58,636 nucleotides of DNA. It comes from Acidimicrobiia bacterium (GTDB lineage Bacteria > Actinomycetota > Acidimicrobiia > Acidimicrobiales > Bin134). The stretch covers positions 1 through 58,636 of the forward strand of contig JAJECA010000039.1 of the NCBI GenBank assembly GCA_022822265.1, given 5' to 3'. The notes under the pieces are model-generated. The model worked only from the letters and a program-made list of their open reading frames with translations. It searched no databases and was not told the origin of the DNA. Shown here in pieces: positions 25,847 to 35,007 of the stretch (positions are counted from its first letter, which is position 1; each line of letters begins with the position of its first letter). Both the position numbers and the translations under genes were made by a program.

Positions 25847-26680
25847 ATGAATTGGGAACTCCCGGCTGATTTTTCCGAACGCTACGGCCCATGGGCTCTT
25901 ATTGCAGGAGGGTCGGAGGGCACCGGGGAGGCTTTTGCCTGGCGCCTTGCCCGCGAGGGGATCAACTCGGTGCTGCTGGCTCGCCGCCAAGGCCCGCTCG
26001 ATGCTCTGGCCACCGATATCCGAGCCGAGCACGGCGTGGAGGTTCGAACCGCCTCGGTAGACCTGGGCGACGCCGATGCGGCGGCCATGGCGGCCGAGTT
26101 GACCGAAGACCTCGACGTCGGACTGGTGATCTTCAACGCCGGGGCCACCATCCGGTTCAACTACTTCCCCGAATGGCCCGAGGAAGACCTTCTCGCGTTG
26201 GTGAACATGAACTGTCGCACCACGACGCTGTTCGCCCACCGGTTTGCCCCTCGGCTGATCCAGCGGGGACGGGGCGGCTTCGTCTTGGTTGGCTCGGTGG
26301 CCGGGTTTGCCGGCTCAACCCACCAGTCGGTGTACAACGCCTCGAAGGCCTATGACTGGGTTCTGGCCGAAGGGCTGTGGAGAGAGCTCGGAATCTACGG
26401 GGTGGACGCCATCGCCTTGGTGATCGGGGCCACAGATACCCCCTCCCACCGGCGGATGGGGGCCGACTTGAGCGCGCACAGCCCAATGGAGGCCTCAGAT
26501 GTCGCCGATGAAGCGCTGGCCAACCTCCACAACGGGCCGACCTATGTGGTTGGCGAGCACAACCGGGCCGCCAGTGAGTTCATTCTCACTCCCCACAACC
26601 GGGGGGCCATCGTGTCGTCGATGAGCGAATCGTCGGCAGGCATCGCCGGTGATGAGATGCTCCCAATGTCGTCGAGGTAG
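25847..26680 (+). CDS. Short-chain dehydrogenase/reductase (SDR)
   Basis: 277 residues with AGGSEGTGEAFAWRLA (variant glycine motif), VIFNAGAT, catalytic Ser in VGSVAGFAG and YNASKAYD (YxxxK). A C-terminal extension of about 40 residues goes beyond the core. Its start is 90 bases from the divergent SDR; it converges with the carbonic anhydrase gene with four bases between stops. Confidence 0.85.
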   Translation: MNWELPADFSERYGPWALIAGGSEGTGEAFAWRLAREGINSVLLARRQGPLDALATDIRAEHGVEVRTASVDLGDADAAAMAAELTEDLDVGLVIFNAGATIRFNYFPEWPEEDLLALVNMNCRTTTLFAHRFAPRLIQRGRGGFVLVGSVAGFAGSTHQSVYNASKAYDWVLAEGLWRELGIYGVDAIALVIGATDTPSHRRMGADLSAHSPMEASDVADEALANLHNGPTYVVGEHNRAASEFILTPHNRGAIVSSMSESSAGIAGDEMLPMSSR

Positions 26681-26684
26681 ACGG

Positions 26685-27107
26685 CTACTTCACCGGGGTC
26701 AGGCTGCCGTCATCCACGTCGTAGACGTAGCCTTCCACGTAAGACGTGTCCAGCAGGGGTGATGCCCGGAGCTGCTCCATCGCGGCCAGGACCCGCTCGC
26801 GGGGGTCGCCGACCGGTTCCACATCCCAGTTCGGTGAGACGCCGGTACCGGCTTCCACCAACGCCCGGTAGCCCTCGGCAGAATGCGTGGATGCCGCGCA
26901 ATCCGTATGGTGGAGCACCACAATTCGGTTGGTTCCGACGAGTTGCTGCGACAGGCAAATGGAGCGGATGGCGTCGTCTGTCACATAGCCCCCAGCGTTG
27001 CGGACAATATGGGCCTCGTGGGGATTGATCCCCAGGATGGCAACAGGGTCCAGTCGGTGATCCATGCAGGCCAACACGGATGTCTGAAGTTCAGAAGATT
27101 CGCTCAT
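26685..27107 (-). CDS. Short beta-class carbonic anhydrase-like protein
   Basis: At 140 residues it is shorter than typical beta-carbonic anhydrases, but it retains the zinc and active-site residues: C14, D16 and R18 in CMDHR, and H67 and C70 in HHTDC. This matches the small Rv1284-like subgroup. It would interconvert CO2 and bicarbonate in the cytoplasm. It starts 7 bases after the CoA-transferase stop, with an AAAGGACC ribosome site, so the two are in one operon. Confidence 0.85.
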   Translation of the reverse strand: MSESSELQTSVLACMDHRLDPVAILGINPHEAHIVRNAGGYVTDDAIRSICLSQQLVGTNRIVVLHHTDCAASTHSAEGYRALVEAGTGVSPNWDVEPVGDPRERVLAAMEQLRASPLLDTSYVEGYVYDVDDGSLTPVK

Positions 27108-27114
27108 TGGTCCT

Positions 27115-29430
27115 TTAGCTGGGTAGGCCGTGTCCGATGGGCTTGGTCACCCCGGCATCGTGAAGACGAGTGGCTTCCTCATCATCGATACCAAGTTCAC
27201 CCAATATCTCCATTGTGGCCCAACCGAGGGGAAGTGTAGGGGCCAGTGGAGTGAGGGCAGACGAGAATTGCATGGTCGGCGCGGCCCTCCAGTACGAGCC
27301 CAGATCGTGCTGTTCGGCTTCGACGGCCACGCCGCTGGCCCGCATATGGTCCTCGTTCAGCATGTTGTGCAAGAAGTCACCCCGATCAGCTTGGGCCGCG
27401 GGTACTCCGGCGGCCAGCAGCCGGTTTTCCCAAGCCTCAGCCGAGTCTGTACTGAACACTCCGGTTAGCTGGGTTGAGAGTTCCGAGGAGGGCAGTTCGG
27501 GAAGCTCGATGCCAAGCACCGCGCCCAATGCCTGTCGGTCGCGGTCTCGATGCACATCCAGCACCAGCCACCCATCGCCGGTCTCGTACAGCCGCTGGTA
27601 GGCGTGGAAGCCGTATTGTCCGGAGTCCACCACGGGCGATGGAAGACCCGAGTGTTGGATCCCCCACTCAGCCACGGCGTAAGCAGTGGCGGTGAGCATG
27701 GTGGTCTCCAGCTTCTGGCCTCGACCTATGCGGCGGCAAGCCAACACGCCGGCCATGATGGCCGCCGCGGTGGCCAAGGCGGCGGTGGGGTCGCCGTAAG
27801 TGCGATTGCGGGGCGAGTTCTGGTCACCCGACTCCACCACCCCGGCGCCGGCAATGGCATTGGGTGACGAGTGGAATCCCGCCTTGTGGGCCCACGGCCC
27901 CCGACTGCCAAAACACGATGCGTACACGTAAAGCAGGCGGGGATTGCGGCCCATCACGGACTCAGCGTCGATGCCCAACCGCTCGGGAGTCCCTGGCCGG
28001 AAATTGTGCAGGAAGACGTCGGCTCTGTCGACCAGCTGGTAGAGGATGTTGAGCCCCTCAGGCGTCTTGAGGTCTAAGACGATTGACTCTTTGCCCACCA
28101 GCGACTTCACGTAGTCGGTGGTCCAGTTGCGCCGTCCGGGATCGCCGGTGGGCGGCTCCACTTTGATCACCCGGGCACCTGCCTCAGCCAGCAGCGTGGC
28201 TGCGAACGGGCAGGCGTAGAAGTAGCCGACGTCCAAGATGGTCACGTCGGCCAGAGGCAGGTCGGGAGAGAGGTCGGCCCGGCCCACGCCGGAGGCGGGG
28301 GAAGCGGAAGAGGGCCAGACGGCGATCACTTCGTCGGTGTGTTCGCCAAGGCCGGGAGCAGGTGGCCCAACTATCGCTGGCGTTTCGGAGTACAGCCCCA
28401 GCGGGCCGATCTGCACGGTCGGTCCCATCTCAGGATCGAATACCTCTTGGCGACGCTCGTTTTCAATGCACTGGGGATGGTCGAGGAATTCTTGGGGAGC
28501 AAGGAACGGATCGCCCCCGATGTCTTTGGCCGAGAACAAGTCCATCCACTCTTCGGCAGTCCGCTGCTCCATTCCATGTCGGATGGCCTCGATGACGTCG
28601 GCCAGCCGCTCCTCGCTGGGCCACAGGTCGGGGGCATTGGCCAGATCGGGGTCGTCTAACAGTCCTTCTAGCCCTAGCTCGGCCAGCCATCGGCGGTAGT
28701 GGTGGGCTTGGCGGCTGCACATCTGGATGAAGCGGCCGTCTTTGGTGGGCGCGGTCATGAACGGCACTCGCATTATGCCGTAGACCTTTCCCGGCTCCGG
28801 CGGGATGTTGGTGCGATTCCCGTATCCACTGGTCATGTCGTACACGCTCAGAGCGTGCAGCAGACTGGTGTGGACCCGCTGTCCCCGACCCAAGCGGGGT
28901 CGGCCCCAGATCCCGGCCATCAACCCCATCGCGGCCAGCATCCCCGCACCAAAGGAGGCGATGGGCACCGGGGTGAACACCGGGCCGGGGCGCACACCGT
29001 CGTAGGTGGTCATGCGTCCGCTCTTGGCCGCCACGATCTGCTCGTAGCCGGGAAGGTCTCGCCACGGCCCGGTTTCACCGAAACCGGTGATAACGGCGTA
29101 CACCAGTTGGTCGTTCACCTTGTGCAGGGTTTCGTAGTCAACGCCGAGCCTTGCGGCGGTCGATGGGCGGAACGCCTCGATCACCCCGTCGGCCACCCGG
29201 GCCAGTTCAAGGAAGCGGTCCCGGTCGCCGGAATCGGCCAAATCGAGGACTGCGCTTTTCTTGCCCCGGTGCCACACGGCGAAACCCGGCCTCCCCCGGT
29301 CTCGGTCACCGTCGGGCGATTCGATCTTGACCACCTCCGCCCCGTTCTCGGCCAAGACCATCCCGGCAATTCCCGCAGCCGCTCCCGAGCCGAGTTCGAG
29401 AATTCTCATCCCCTCTAGGGCGGTAGTCAT
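27115..29430 (-). CDS. Double-domain CaiB/BaiF (family III) CoA-transferase
   Basis: 771 residues: two family III CoA-transferase units in tandem, about residues 1-375 and 400-771, each starting with a Rossmann-like GMRILELGS or DVTILDVGY segment. In the second half the catalytic aspartate is present in TYGDPTAALATAAA, at the place of GDSNTG in formyl-CoA transferase. In the first half the same place reads IASFGAGML with Ser for Asp, so that half may be inactive. It would move CoA between carboxylic acids, probably in degradation of an acid intermediate. Confidence 0.85.
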   Translation of the reverse strand: MTTALEGMRILELGSGAAAGIAGMVLAENGAEVVKIESPDGDRDRGRPGFAVWHRGKKSAVLDLADSGDRDRFLELARVADGVIEAFRPSTAARLGVDYETLHKVNDQLVYAVITGFGETGPWRDLPGYEQIVAAKSGRMTTYDGVRPGPVFTPVPIASFGAGMLAAMGLMAGIWGRPRLGRGQRVHTSLLHALSVYDMTSGYGNRTNIPPEPGKVYGIMRVPFMTAPTKDGRFIQMCSRQAHHYRRWLAELGLEGLLDDPDLANAPDLWPSEERLADVIEAIRHGMEQRTAEEWMDLFSAKDIGGDPFLAPQEFLDHPQCIENERRQEVFDPEMGPTVQIGPLGLYSETPAIVGPPAPGLGEHTDEVIAVWPSSASPASGVGRADLSPDLPLADVTILDVGYFYACPFAATLLAEAGARVIKVEPPTGDPGRRNWTTDYVKSLVGKESIVLDLKTPEGLNILYQLVDRADVFLHNFRPGTPERLGIDAESVMGRNPRLLYVYASCFGSRGPWAHKAGFHSSPNAIAGAGVVESGDQNSPRNRTYGDPTAALATAAAIMAGVLACRRIGRGQKLETTMLTATAYAVAEWGIQHSGLPSPVVDSGQYGFHAYQRLYETGDGWLVLDVHRDRDRQALGAVLGIELPELPSSELSTQLTGVFSTDSAEAWENRLLAAGVPAAQADRGDFLHNMLNEDHMRASGVAVEAEQHDLGSYWRAAPTMQFSSALTPLAPTLPLGWATMEILGELGIDDEEATRLHDAGVTKPIGHGLPS

Positions 29431-29457
29431 GGCTTCCTTCTGGTGCCTTGGAAGCTC

Positions 29458-30006
29458 CTAGCCCACATAGGTTTCGGGGAGGTCTTGGGGGGTGAGTTTG
29501 GTGATGCGCTCGGGGGTGAACATCAAGCCGTCGGAGTAGCTGTCTTCTCCGGTTAGCTTGCCGTCTTCGTCGTAGGGCCAGAACAGCACGAGGCGCATGG
29601 TGAGGGCATAAGGGCCATCGGGATCATCCACATCCATGCCTCGGTCCGCCAGCACCCGCCCGGGGTACACCTGGTGGAACACGCCCTCGGTCACGATGCA
29701 GTAGTTGTCCACCACGATCCGCTCGATGTCGTATTGCACAACGTTGCGGCCCTCTTCGTAGAGCTGGGTGTAGTGGGCGGTCACCGCCTCGTAGCCCTTG
29801 GGACCAGCGTCGAAACCGGCGTCGGGGATCCAGAAGTGGTACTGGGGATCGTCCGACAAAGTGGACACCAGCCGATCGAAGTCCTCAGTCGCCTCGGCTT
29901 GGAGGTGATCCAGCAGCACCTGAAGGAGTTGGCGGTGCCGGGGATCGTCGGTGGCGGCCAAGCGCTCTTCGACTGCGGTCCAACTGCGGGTGGGGTCAAT
30001 CTTCAT
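29458..30006 (-). CDS. SnoaL/ring-hydroxylating-beta-like NTF2-fold protein
   Basis: 182 residues from ATG 30006, with an AAAGGA ribosome site. The open frame continues to 30804, but that part is antisense to the amidohydrolase gene. The sequence has the pattern of NTF2-fold proteins, with YHFWIPDAGFDAGPKGYEAV and a long central strand region (NVVQYDIERIVVDNYCIV). It may be an isomerase or hydratase. It is in the same direction as the CoA-transferase, 27 bases upstream of it. Confidence 0.75.
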   Translation of the reverse strand: MKIDPTRSWTAVEERLAATDDPRHRQLLQVLLDHLQAEATEDFDRLVSTLSDDPQYHFWIPDAGFDAGPKGYEAVTAHYTQLYEEGRNVVQYDIERIVVDNYCIVTEGVFHQVYPGRVLADRGMDVDDPDGPYALTMRLVLFWPYDEDGKLTGEDSYSDGLMFTPERITKLTPQDLPETYVG

Positions 30007-30108
30007 GGGTTCCTTTCTGGTCCTCATTCTTGTTCCTGGCCATGCGAGGTACCTATCAGAGTTTCCATCGAGTCCAGACGGGCCACCCAGCCGAGATAGC
30101 GTCGGGCC

Positions 30109-30939
30109 ATGCCGCCGAGAGCAATTGATTGCTGGGTGAACGTGAACATGGGCGACTACGAGCCCCCCGAATACCTGATTCGGGTCAAAGAGGACTACCT
30201 CCACGGCGGGGCCGATTTCTTCCGCAGCTTCACCCCCGAGGAGCTGCTGCCGCTCATGGACGAGCTCGGAGTGGAGAAGGCCATCATTCAGGCAACGGTC
30301 GGCGAAGGCAACCCCCGTCCCTTCGACTTCGTGGAGCGCTACCCCGAGCGGTTCGCGCTGGCCCTCCATCTCGACCCCAGGGGAATGATGCCGGTGCTGT
30401 GGAAGCTGGAGGAAATGGTCAAGCAGTATCCGGTGGCGCTGGCCCGGGTAGTGCCGTTCGGTGTGGACGTTCCCCCCAGCGACCCGGTGTACTACCCGCT
30501 CTACGCCAAGTGCACCGAGCTTGATCTGCCGCTGTCCATCAACACCGGCATCCCCGGCCCGCCCATGCCCGGCGAGGGCCAAGACCCGATGCTGCTCGAC
30601 CGAATCTGCCTGCGCTTCCCCGATCTGAAGCTGTGCATGGCCCATGGTGCCGACCCGTGGTGGGGGGTGGCCATGCGCCTGATGATCAAGTACAAGAACC
30701 TCCACCTCATGACCTCGGCTTATAGCCCCAAGCGGCTCCCGGCCGAGTTCGTCCACTTCATGAACACCCGGGGCCAAGACAAGGTGATTTTCGCCTCCGA
30801 CCATCCGGCCCTGGATATGCGGCGCTGCATCGCCGAGGCCTGGGATCTGGACCTGCGCGACGGCGTGCTCGACAAGTACCTCTACGCCAATGCTGAGCGC
30901 CTGTTCTTCGGCCCCCGCAACCCCCGGTACCCCACTTGA
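30109..30939 (+). CDS. Amidohydrolase 2-family protein
   Basis: 276 residues, a TIM-barrel hydrolase/decarboxylase of the COG2159 group. The metal-binding and active-site segments are LCMAHGADPWW and the C-terminal IFASDHPALDMRRCIAEA. The N-terminal DxH metal motif is replaced by DCWVNVN, so metal binding may be altered. It overlaps the following flavoprotein gene by four bases (TTGA). A related enzyme with a fuller N-terminus lies at 12478-13761. Confidence 0.75.
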   Translation: MPPRAIDCWVNVNMGDYEPPEYLIRVKEDYLHGGADFFRSFTPEELLPLMDELGVEKAIIQATVGEGNPRPFDFVERYPERFALALHLDPRGMMPVLWKLEEMVKQYPVALARVVPFGVDVPPSDPVYYPLYAKCTELDLPLSINTGIPGPPMPGEGQDPMLLDRICLRFPDLKLCMAHGADPWWGVAMRLMIKYKNLHLMTSAYSPKRLPAEFVHFMNTRGQDKVIFASDHPALDMRRCIAEAWDLDLRDGVLDKYLYANAERLFFGPRNPRYPT

Positions 30940-32069
30940 GGCAGGCAGAGTTGAGCGCGATCAACAACCCCTATTTCGACTCGGCAGTCCGTATCGGCGA
31001 ACGGGCCGCCATGGCCGCTGACCGGATCGAACAAGATCTGTCGTTGCCGATTGAGCTCGTCGACGATCTCATCTCCTCCGGGCTGCTTCAGCTGTATCTG
31101 CGGGATTCGGTGGGCGGCCCGGGCCAGGACGCCATGGTCGCCTACCACTGTGTGGAGGCTGTCGCCCGAGGCGACGGATCCACCGCGTGGTGCGTGATGG
31201 TGTCGAGCACCACTGCCTATCTGACCGGTTGGCTGGAAGCCGGCGTGCTGGCCGAGATGGCTGGGTCTCCCGCCGATTTCCGGGTGGCGGGGTCGTTCCG
31301 ACCGCTGGGGACGGCGACCGCGGTTCCCGGCGGCTATCGGATCAACGGTCGGTGGGACTTCTGCAGCGGCATCGAGCACGCCAATTGGGCCATGCTGGCG
31401 TGCTCGGTGGAGGGCGAGACCGCGCCTCGTGCCATGTTCGTTCCCGCCGATGAGGTGGAGATCGTACGGACTTGGTCGGTAATGGGAATGGCCGGCACCG
31501 GCAGCCACGACGTGGTGGCTCGCGACGTCTTCGTGCCGGGCGTGCGGTCCGCCACCGGGGAAGGTCTGCCCGAAGAAGACCTGCGGCTATACCACCCGCG
31601 GCTACTGCGGATGGCCACCCATGCCCCAGTGGCCGCGGTGGCAGTGGGTCTGGCTCAAGGGGCCATCGATGGCGTGGTGACCCTCGCCGCCAAATCCGGT
31701 TCGAGCGGCTCGGACAAACTCTTGCGAGATCGCCCGGATTTGCAGGCCGCGGTGGGGGAGGCAACGGCTGCGGTGGGCGCGGCCCGTGCCGGGGTGATCG
31801 ATGCCACCCAGCGGGCGTGGGACGATCCCGAGGATGCTTCAGCGGTGGCTGAGGCTCGCCTGCTCTATGCCCATGCCGGCCGGACTTCGCTCGACGCCGT
31901 GCAGCGGCTGTTCCATGCAGTGGGAACCCCGGCTGCCATGCGGGCCAATCCCATCGAGCGCCGCTTGCGGGATCTCTTTGTGGCGCTTCAGTTTCCGGCG
32001 TTCGCTGCATCGGCTGTGCGGGATGGAAGCCAGGTGGTGTTGGGACTCGAACCCGGCGGGCAGGGGTAA
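30936..32069 (+). CDS. Acyl-CoA-dehydrogenase-fold flavoprotein, HsaA-like monooxygenase type
   Basis: 377 residues. The fold shows the N-terminal helical domain, a middle strand region RINGRWDFCSGIEHANWAML with the WxxxSG-like pattern, and the C-terminal four-helix bundle ending LQFPAFAASAVRDGSQ. This arrangement is typical of FMNH2-dependent monooxygenases related to acyl-CoA dehydrogenases, such as HsaA of steroid-ring degradation and p-hydroxyphenylacetate hydroxylases. Start TTG 30936 overlaps the preceding stop; a downstream TTG at 30951 is an alternative. A flavin reductase partner is not visible, unless the PPOX-type protein at 43024 serves. Confidence 0.8.
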   Translation: MRQAELSAINNPYFDSAVRIGERAAMAADRIEQDLSLPIELVDDLISSGLLQLYLRDSVGGPGQDAMVAYHCVEAVARGDGSTAWCVMVSSTTAYLTGWLEAGVLAEMAGSPADFRVAGSFRPLGTATAVPGGYRINGRWDFCSGIEHANWAMLACSVEGETAPRAMFVPADEVEIVRTWSVMGMAGTGSHDVVARDVFVPGVRSATGEGLPEEDLRLYHPRLLRMATHAPVAAVAVGLAQGAIDGVVTLAAKSGSSGSDKLLRDRPDLQAAVGEATAAVGAARAGVIDATQRAWDDPEDASAVAEARLLYAHAGRTSLDAVQRLFHAVGTPAAMRANPIERRLRDLFVALQFPAFAASAVRDGSQVVLGLEPGGQG

Positions 32070-32115
32070 TGGCGGTTCTGGGGCCTCTCCAGGTGCCAGT
32101 CTGTGCCCTGCCAAA

Positions 32116-35007
32116 TCAGCCGTCGCTGATGGCGATGGCCCGTTCGTCAGTGCCGAGATAGCTGGCGATCACCAGCGGGTCGTTGCGCACCTCGGAGGGT
32201 GATCCCTCGGCGATGACCTTGCCAGCCTCCAGGCAGTACACCCGGTTGCTGATACTCATGATCAGGGGCATGTCGTGCTCGATGATCAACATGGCCGCGC
32301 CCAGTTCCCGGCGGATGTTGACAATGAGCGGCCCGAACGCCTCGGTCTCGCGCTGGGCGACCCCGGCGGTGGGCTCGTCGAGGCACAGGACCCGAGTGCC
32401 CAGGGCCAACAGGCCGGTGATCTCCACGATCCGGCGGGTGCCGGTGGACAGATCGCTGATGTAGGAGTCGGCATAGCGCCCCAGCCCTAGGTAGTCGATG
32501 AGCTCGTCGGCCTCGGCCCGCCGTCGCCGCTCCAGGGCAAATGTATGGGGGAGGTGCAGCGCAGTGCTCAGAATGGGTGTGCGGCCTCGGGCTTCTAGGG
32601 CCACCTGCACTGTTTCGCGCACCGTCAGCTCCGGGAACAGCGCCGCGGTCTGGAATGTGCGCCCAAGACCGGTTCGGGCTCGCCGGGGTGCCGAGAATTT
32701 GGTGATGTCGGTGCCCAACAACTCCACCCGGCCGCTGGACGGGACGTAACCGCCCACCGCGTTCATGAAGGTGGACTTGCCCGCGCCGTTGGTCCCGATG
32801 AGCCCGACTATCTCGTCGGGGTGGACCACAACAGTGGCCTCCGACACCGCCTCCACCCCGCCGAAGTGCACGGAGATATCGCGTCCGGCCAGCATGGGGT
32901 CGGTTGAGGGCCGGGGGTCTTCTAGTCGCGTCAGGCTGGTGGGCGCGGCCTGCACGGTCTTGCCCCCAGGGTCGGGGCCTAATCGCCGCTCGGCCAAGCC
33001 GATGAGGCCGTTGCGGGCGCTGTAGGCAATTTGAATCAGCCCGCCGGGGAAGTACATGAGCACCAGCAAGAGCCCGATGCTGGAGGAGAACAGCGCAACC
33101 GTTTCAGCGTTGTTGAACAGATTGGGGAGTCCGTGGATCCAGATCGCCCCCAGCACCGCGCCTATTGACGATCCGAGCCCGCCGATCACCACCATCCCGA
33201 CAATCTGCAACGAATTTTCGACTTGGAAGAAGCGCTCGCTAATGGGGACGTTTTGCACCAGCCCGGCCAACATGGCACCGCCCAACCCAGCGATGCCCCC
33301 GGCCAAAGCAAACGCAGACAGCTTCGAGCGCACAGGCCCGACCGTGTAACCCGACGCCGAGTCGGCATTGTCGCGCACCGCGATGATGGTGCGGCCGACC
33401 CCCGTGCGGCGCAGTCGACTGACGATGATCACCACGATCACCAAGAAGGCCAAGCAGACGTAGTAGTAGGTCTTCTGCGATCTGAGCTCCAGCCCGAACA
33501 GCTCGCCCCGGCGAAACGAGACCGACGACGAGTTGCCCCCGGAGAAGAACGGCCGTCGATATAGGTACTGCTGGGCGGCCAGCGCGAATACGAACGTGGT
33601 CACCGCCAGATAGAGGCCGCGTACCCGCAGCGATCCGACTCCGATCACTGCGGCTATCAGCGCGGAGAACAAGCCGGCCAGCGGGATGGCCACCATGAAC
33701 GGTATGCCGCTGGCCTCGAATTGGACATCGAAGAAGTCGTACGACAAGGCATCGCCGGGCAAGAACCCGGTTCCCACCGTGAAGTCCATGGACAGGCCTC
33801 GTTTGAGCCCGGCGGCGAATAGGGCTCCCATGCCGGCGAAGGTCATCTGCGACAGGGAGAGCTGGCCGGCCCACCCGGTGATGATGGTGACCGACAGTCC
33901 GCACACCGCAAAGCACAGCACGGTGGCGTACAGAAGCTGGCGAGACGGCAGGTCGGCTATGCCGGGAAGCTGCACCAGCACGATCCCGAGCACCAACAGC
34001 GCGCCCAGCCCGATTCGGTTAAGATGCCGCAACCACCACACCTCCCGCAGCCGCTCGGGGATGGGCCGCATCTTGGGAGTGAAGGAGAAGACCCCGGTCT
34101 CGCCCTGGCTGCGGCTCTGGAAATACACCGCCAGCAGCACGGCCAAGAAGATGACGAAGTCAATGAGCCCGGTCTCGGTGAAGAAGTTGAAGCGGAATAG
34201 GGCTTCTAGCACACCGATCAGCACCCCGGCCAGCATGGCCCGGGGGAAGGAGACCATGGCGGCCAGCACCGCGGCCACCATCGCCTTTCCCAGGGTCTGG
34301 GGCCCGAGATTGGCCAGGCCAGCGATTTGCCCGGTTGACCCCGAGAGCATGACCATCGAAATCGAGGCCAATAGCCCGGCCATCACCCACACGAAGGTGG
34401 ACACTGTTTTGGGGTTGATTCCCGACAAGCGGGAGAGTTCAGGGTTGTTGGCTGAGGCGGCCACCGACTTGCCGAATGTGGTGCGGTTCATCAGCCAACC
34501 CAGCAGCATGGCCAGCAGCGGCACCACTATGAGGATGGTGAGCTGCGGGCCGCGCACGCGAATATCGGTGAACCAGACGTCCTCCCAGATCGAGCCTATG
34601 AACACCGGGTATCTCTGCCCGGCGGCCTCGATGTCGGGGAGTTGGGAGACAACGAGCTGGGCCAGTTGGGCGATGCCCACCGTGGCCACCAGCACGATCA
34701 CCCGGGGTGATTTGAACAGGCGGCGGATAACGGTCAGCTCCACCGCGGCGGCGAACAGCACGCCCATCGTCAGCGAGACCACCAGGGCCAGCCAGAACGG
34801 CCAGCCATAGTTCAGCATCAGCAACGCCATCATGGAGGCGGAGATGATCCCCATGTTGCCCACTGCGAAGTTGATCACCCGGGTGGAGCGGTAGATCAGC
34901 ACGATGCCCATGGCCACCAGCCCGGTCACCAGCCCGTTGACCACCCCGTCGAACGCCAGTTGCTGGGTAATCCAGGTTCCAAGCACTGAGGCGGAGGCGT
35001 AGGCCAT
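32116..35007 (-). CDS. Single-chain LivH-LivM-LivG ABC transporter protein (system 1)
   Basis: 963 residues contain three normally separate parts of a branched-chain-amino-acid-type importer. LivH-like permease: about residues 1-300. LivM-like permease: about 330-680. LivG-like ATPase: about 700-963, with Walker A GTNGAGKST (near 740), a degenerate signature DLSTGTRR (near 850, in place of LSGGQ), Walker B VLCLDEPTAGV and the H-loop IIEHDM. It sits in the cytoplasmic membrane and would pair with the MFS-LivF protein, whose gene overlaps it by one base. The solute-binding protein is on the divergent arm. Confidence 0.9.
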   Translation of the reverse strand: MAYASASVLGTWITQQLAFDGVVNGLVTGLVAMGIVLIYRSTRVINFAVGNMGIISASMMALLMLNYGWPFWLALVVSLTMGVLFAAAVELTVIRRLFKSPRVIVLVATVGIAQLAQLVVSQLPDIEAAGQRYPVFIGSIWEDVWFTDIRVRGPQLTILIVVPLLAMLLGWLMNRTTFGKSVAASANNPELSRLSGINPKTVSTFVWVMAGLLASISMVMLSGSTGQIAGLANLGPQTLGKAMVAAVLAAMVSFPRAMLAGVLIGVLEALFRFNFFTETGLIDFVIFLAVLLAVYFQSRSQGETGVFSFTPKMRPIPERLREVWWLRHLNRIGLGALLVLGIVLVQLPGIADLPSRQLLYATVLCFAVCGLSVTIITGWAGQLSLSQMTFAGMGALFAAGLKRGLSMDFTVGTGFLPGDALSYDFFDVQFEASGIPFMVAIPLAGLFSALIAAVIGVGSLRVRGLYLAVTTFVFALAAQQYLYRRPFFSGGNSSSVSFRRGELFGLELRSQKTYYYVCLAFLVIVVIIVSRLRRTGVGRTIIAVRDNADSASGYTVGPVRSKLSAFALAGGIAGLGGAMLAGLVQNVPISERFFQVENSLQIVGMVVIGGLGSSIGAVLGAIWIHGLPNLFNNAETVALFSSSIGLLLVLMYFPGGLIQIAYSARNGLIGLAERRLGPDPGGKTVQAAPTSLTRLEDPRPSTDPMLAGRDISVHFGGVEAVSEATVVVHPDEIVGLIGTNGAGKSTFMNAVGGYVPSSGRVELLGTDITKFSAPRRARTGLGRTFQTAALFPELTVRETVQVALEARGRTPILSTALHLPHTFALERRRRAEADELIDYLGLGRYADSYISDLSTGTRRIVEITGLLALGTRVLCLDEPTAGVAQRETEAFGPLIVNIRRELGAAMLIIEHDMPLIMSISNRVYCLEAGKVIAEGSPSEVRNDPLVIASYLGTDERAIAISDG

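Noticed and set aside
30007..30804. Extension of the SnoaL-like protein upstream of 30006.
   Set aside because: It is antisense to the amidohydrolase gene, and the ATG at 30006 has its own AAAGGA site.
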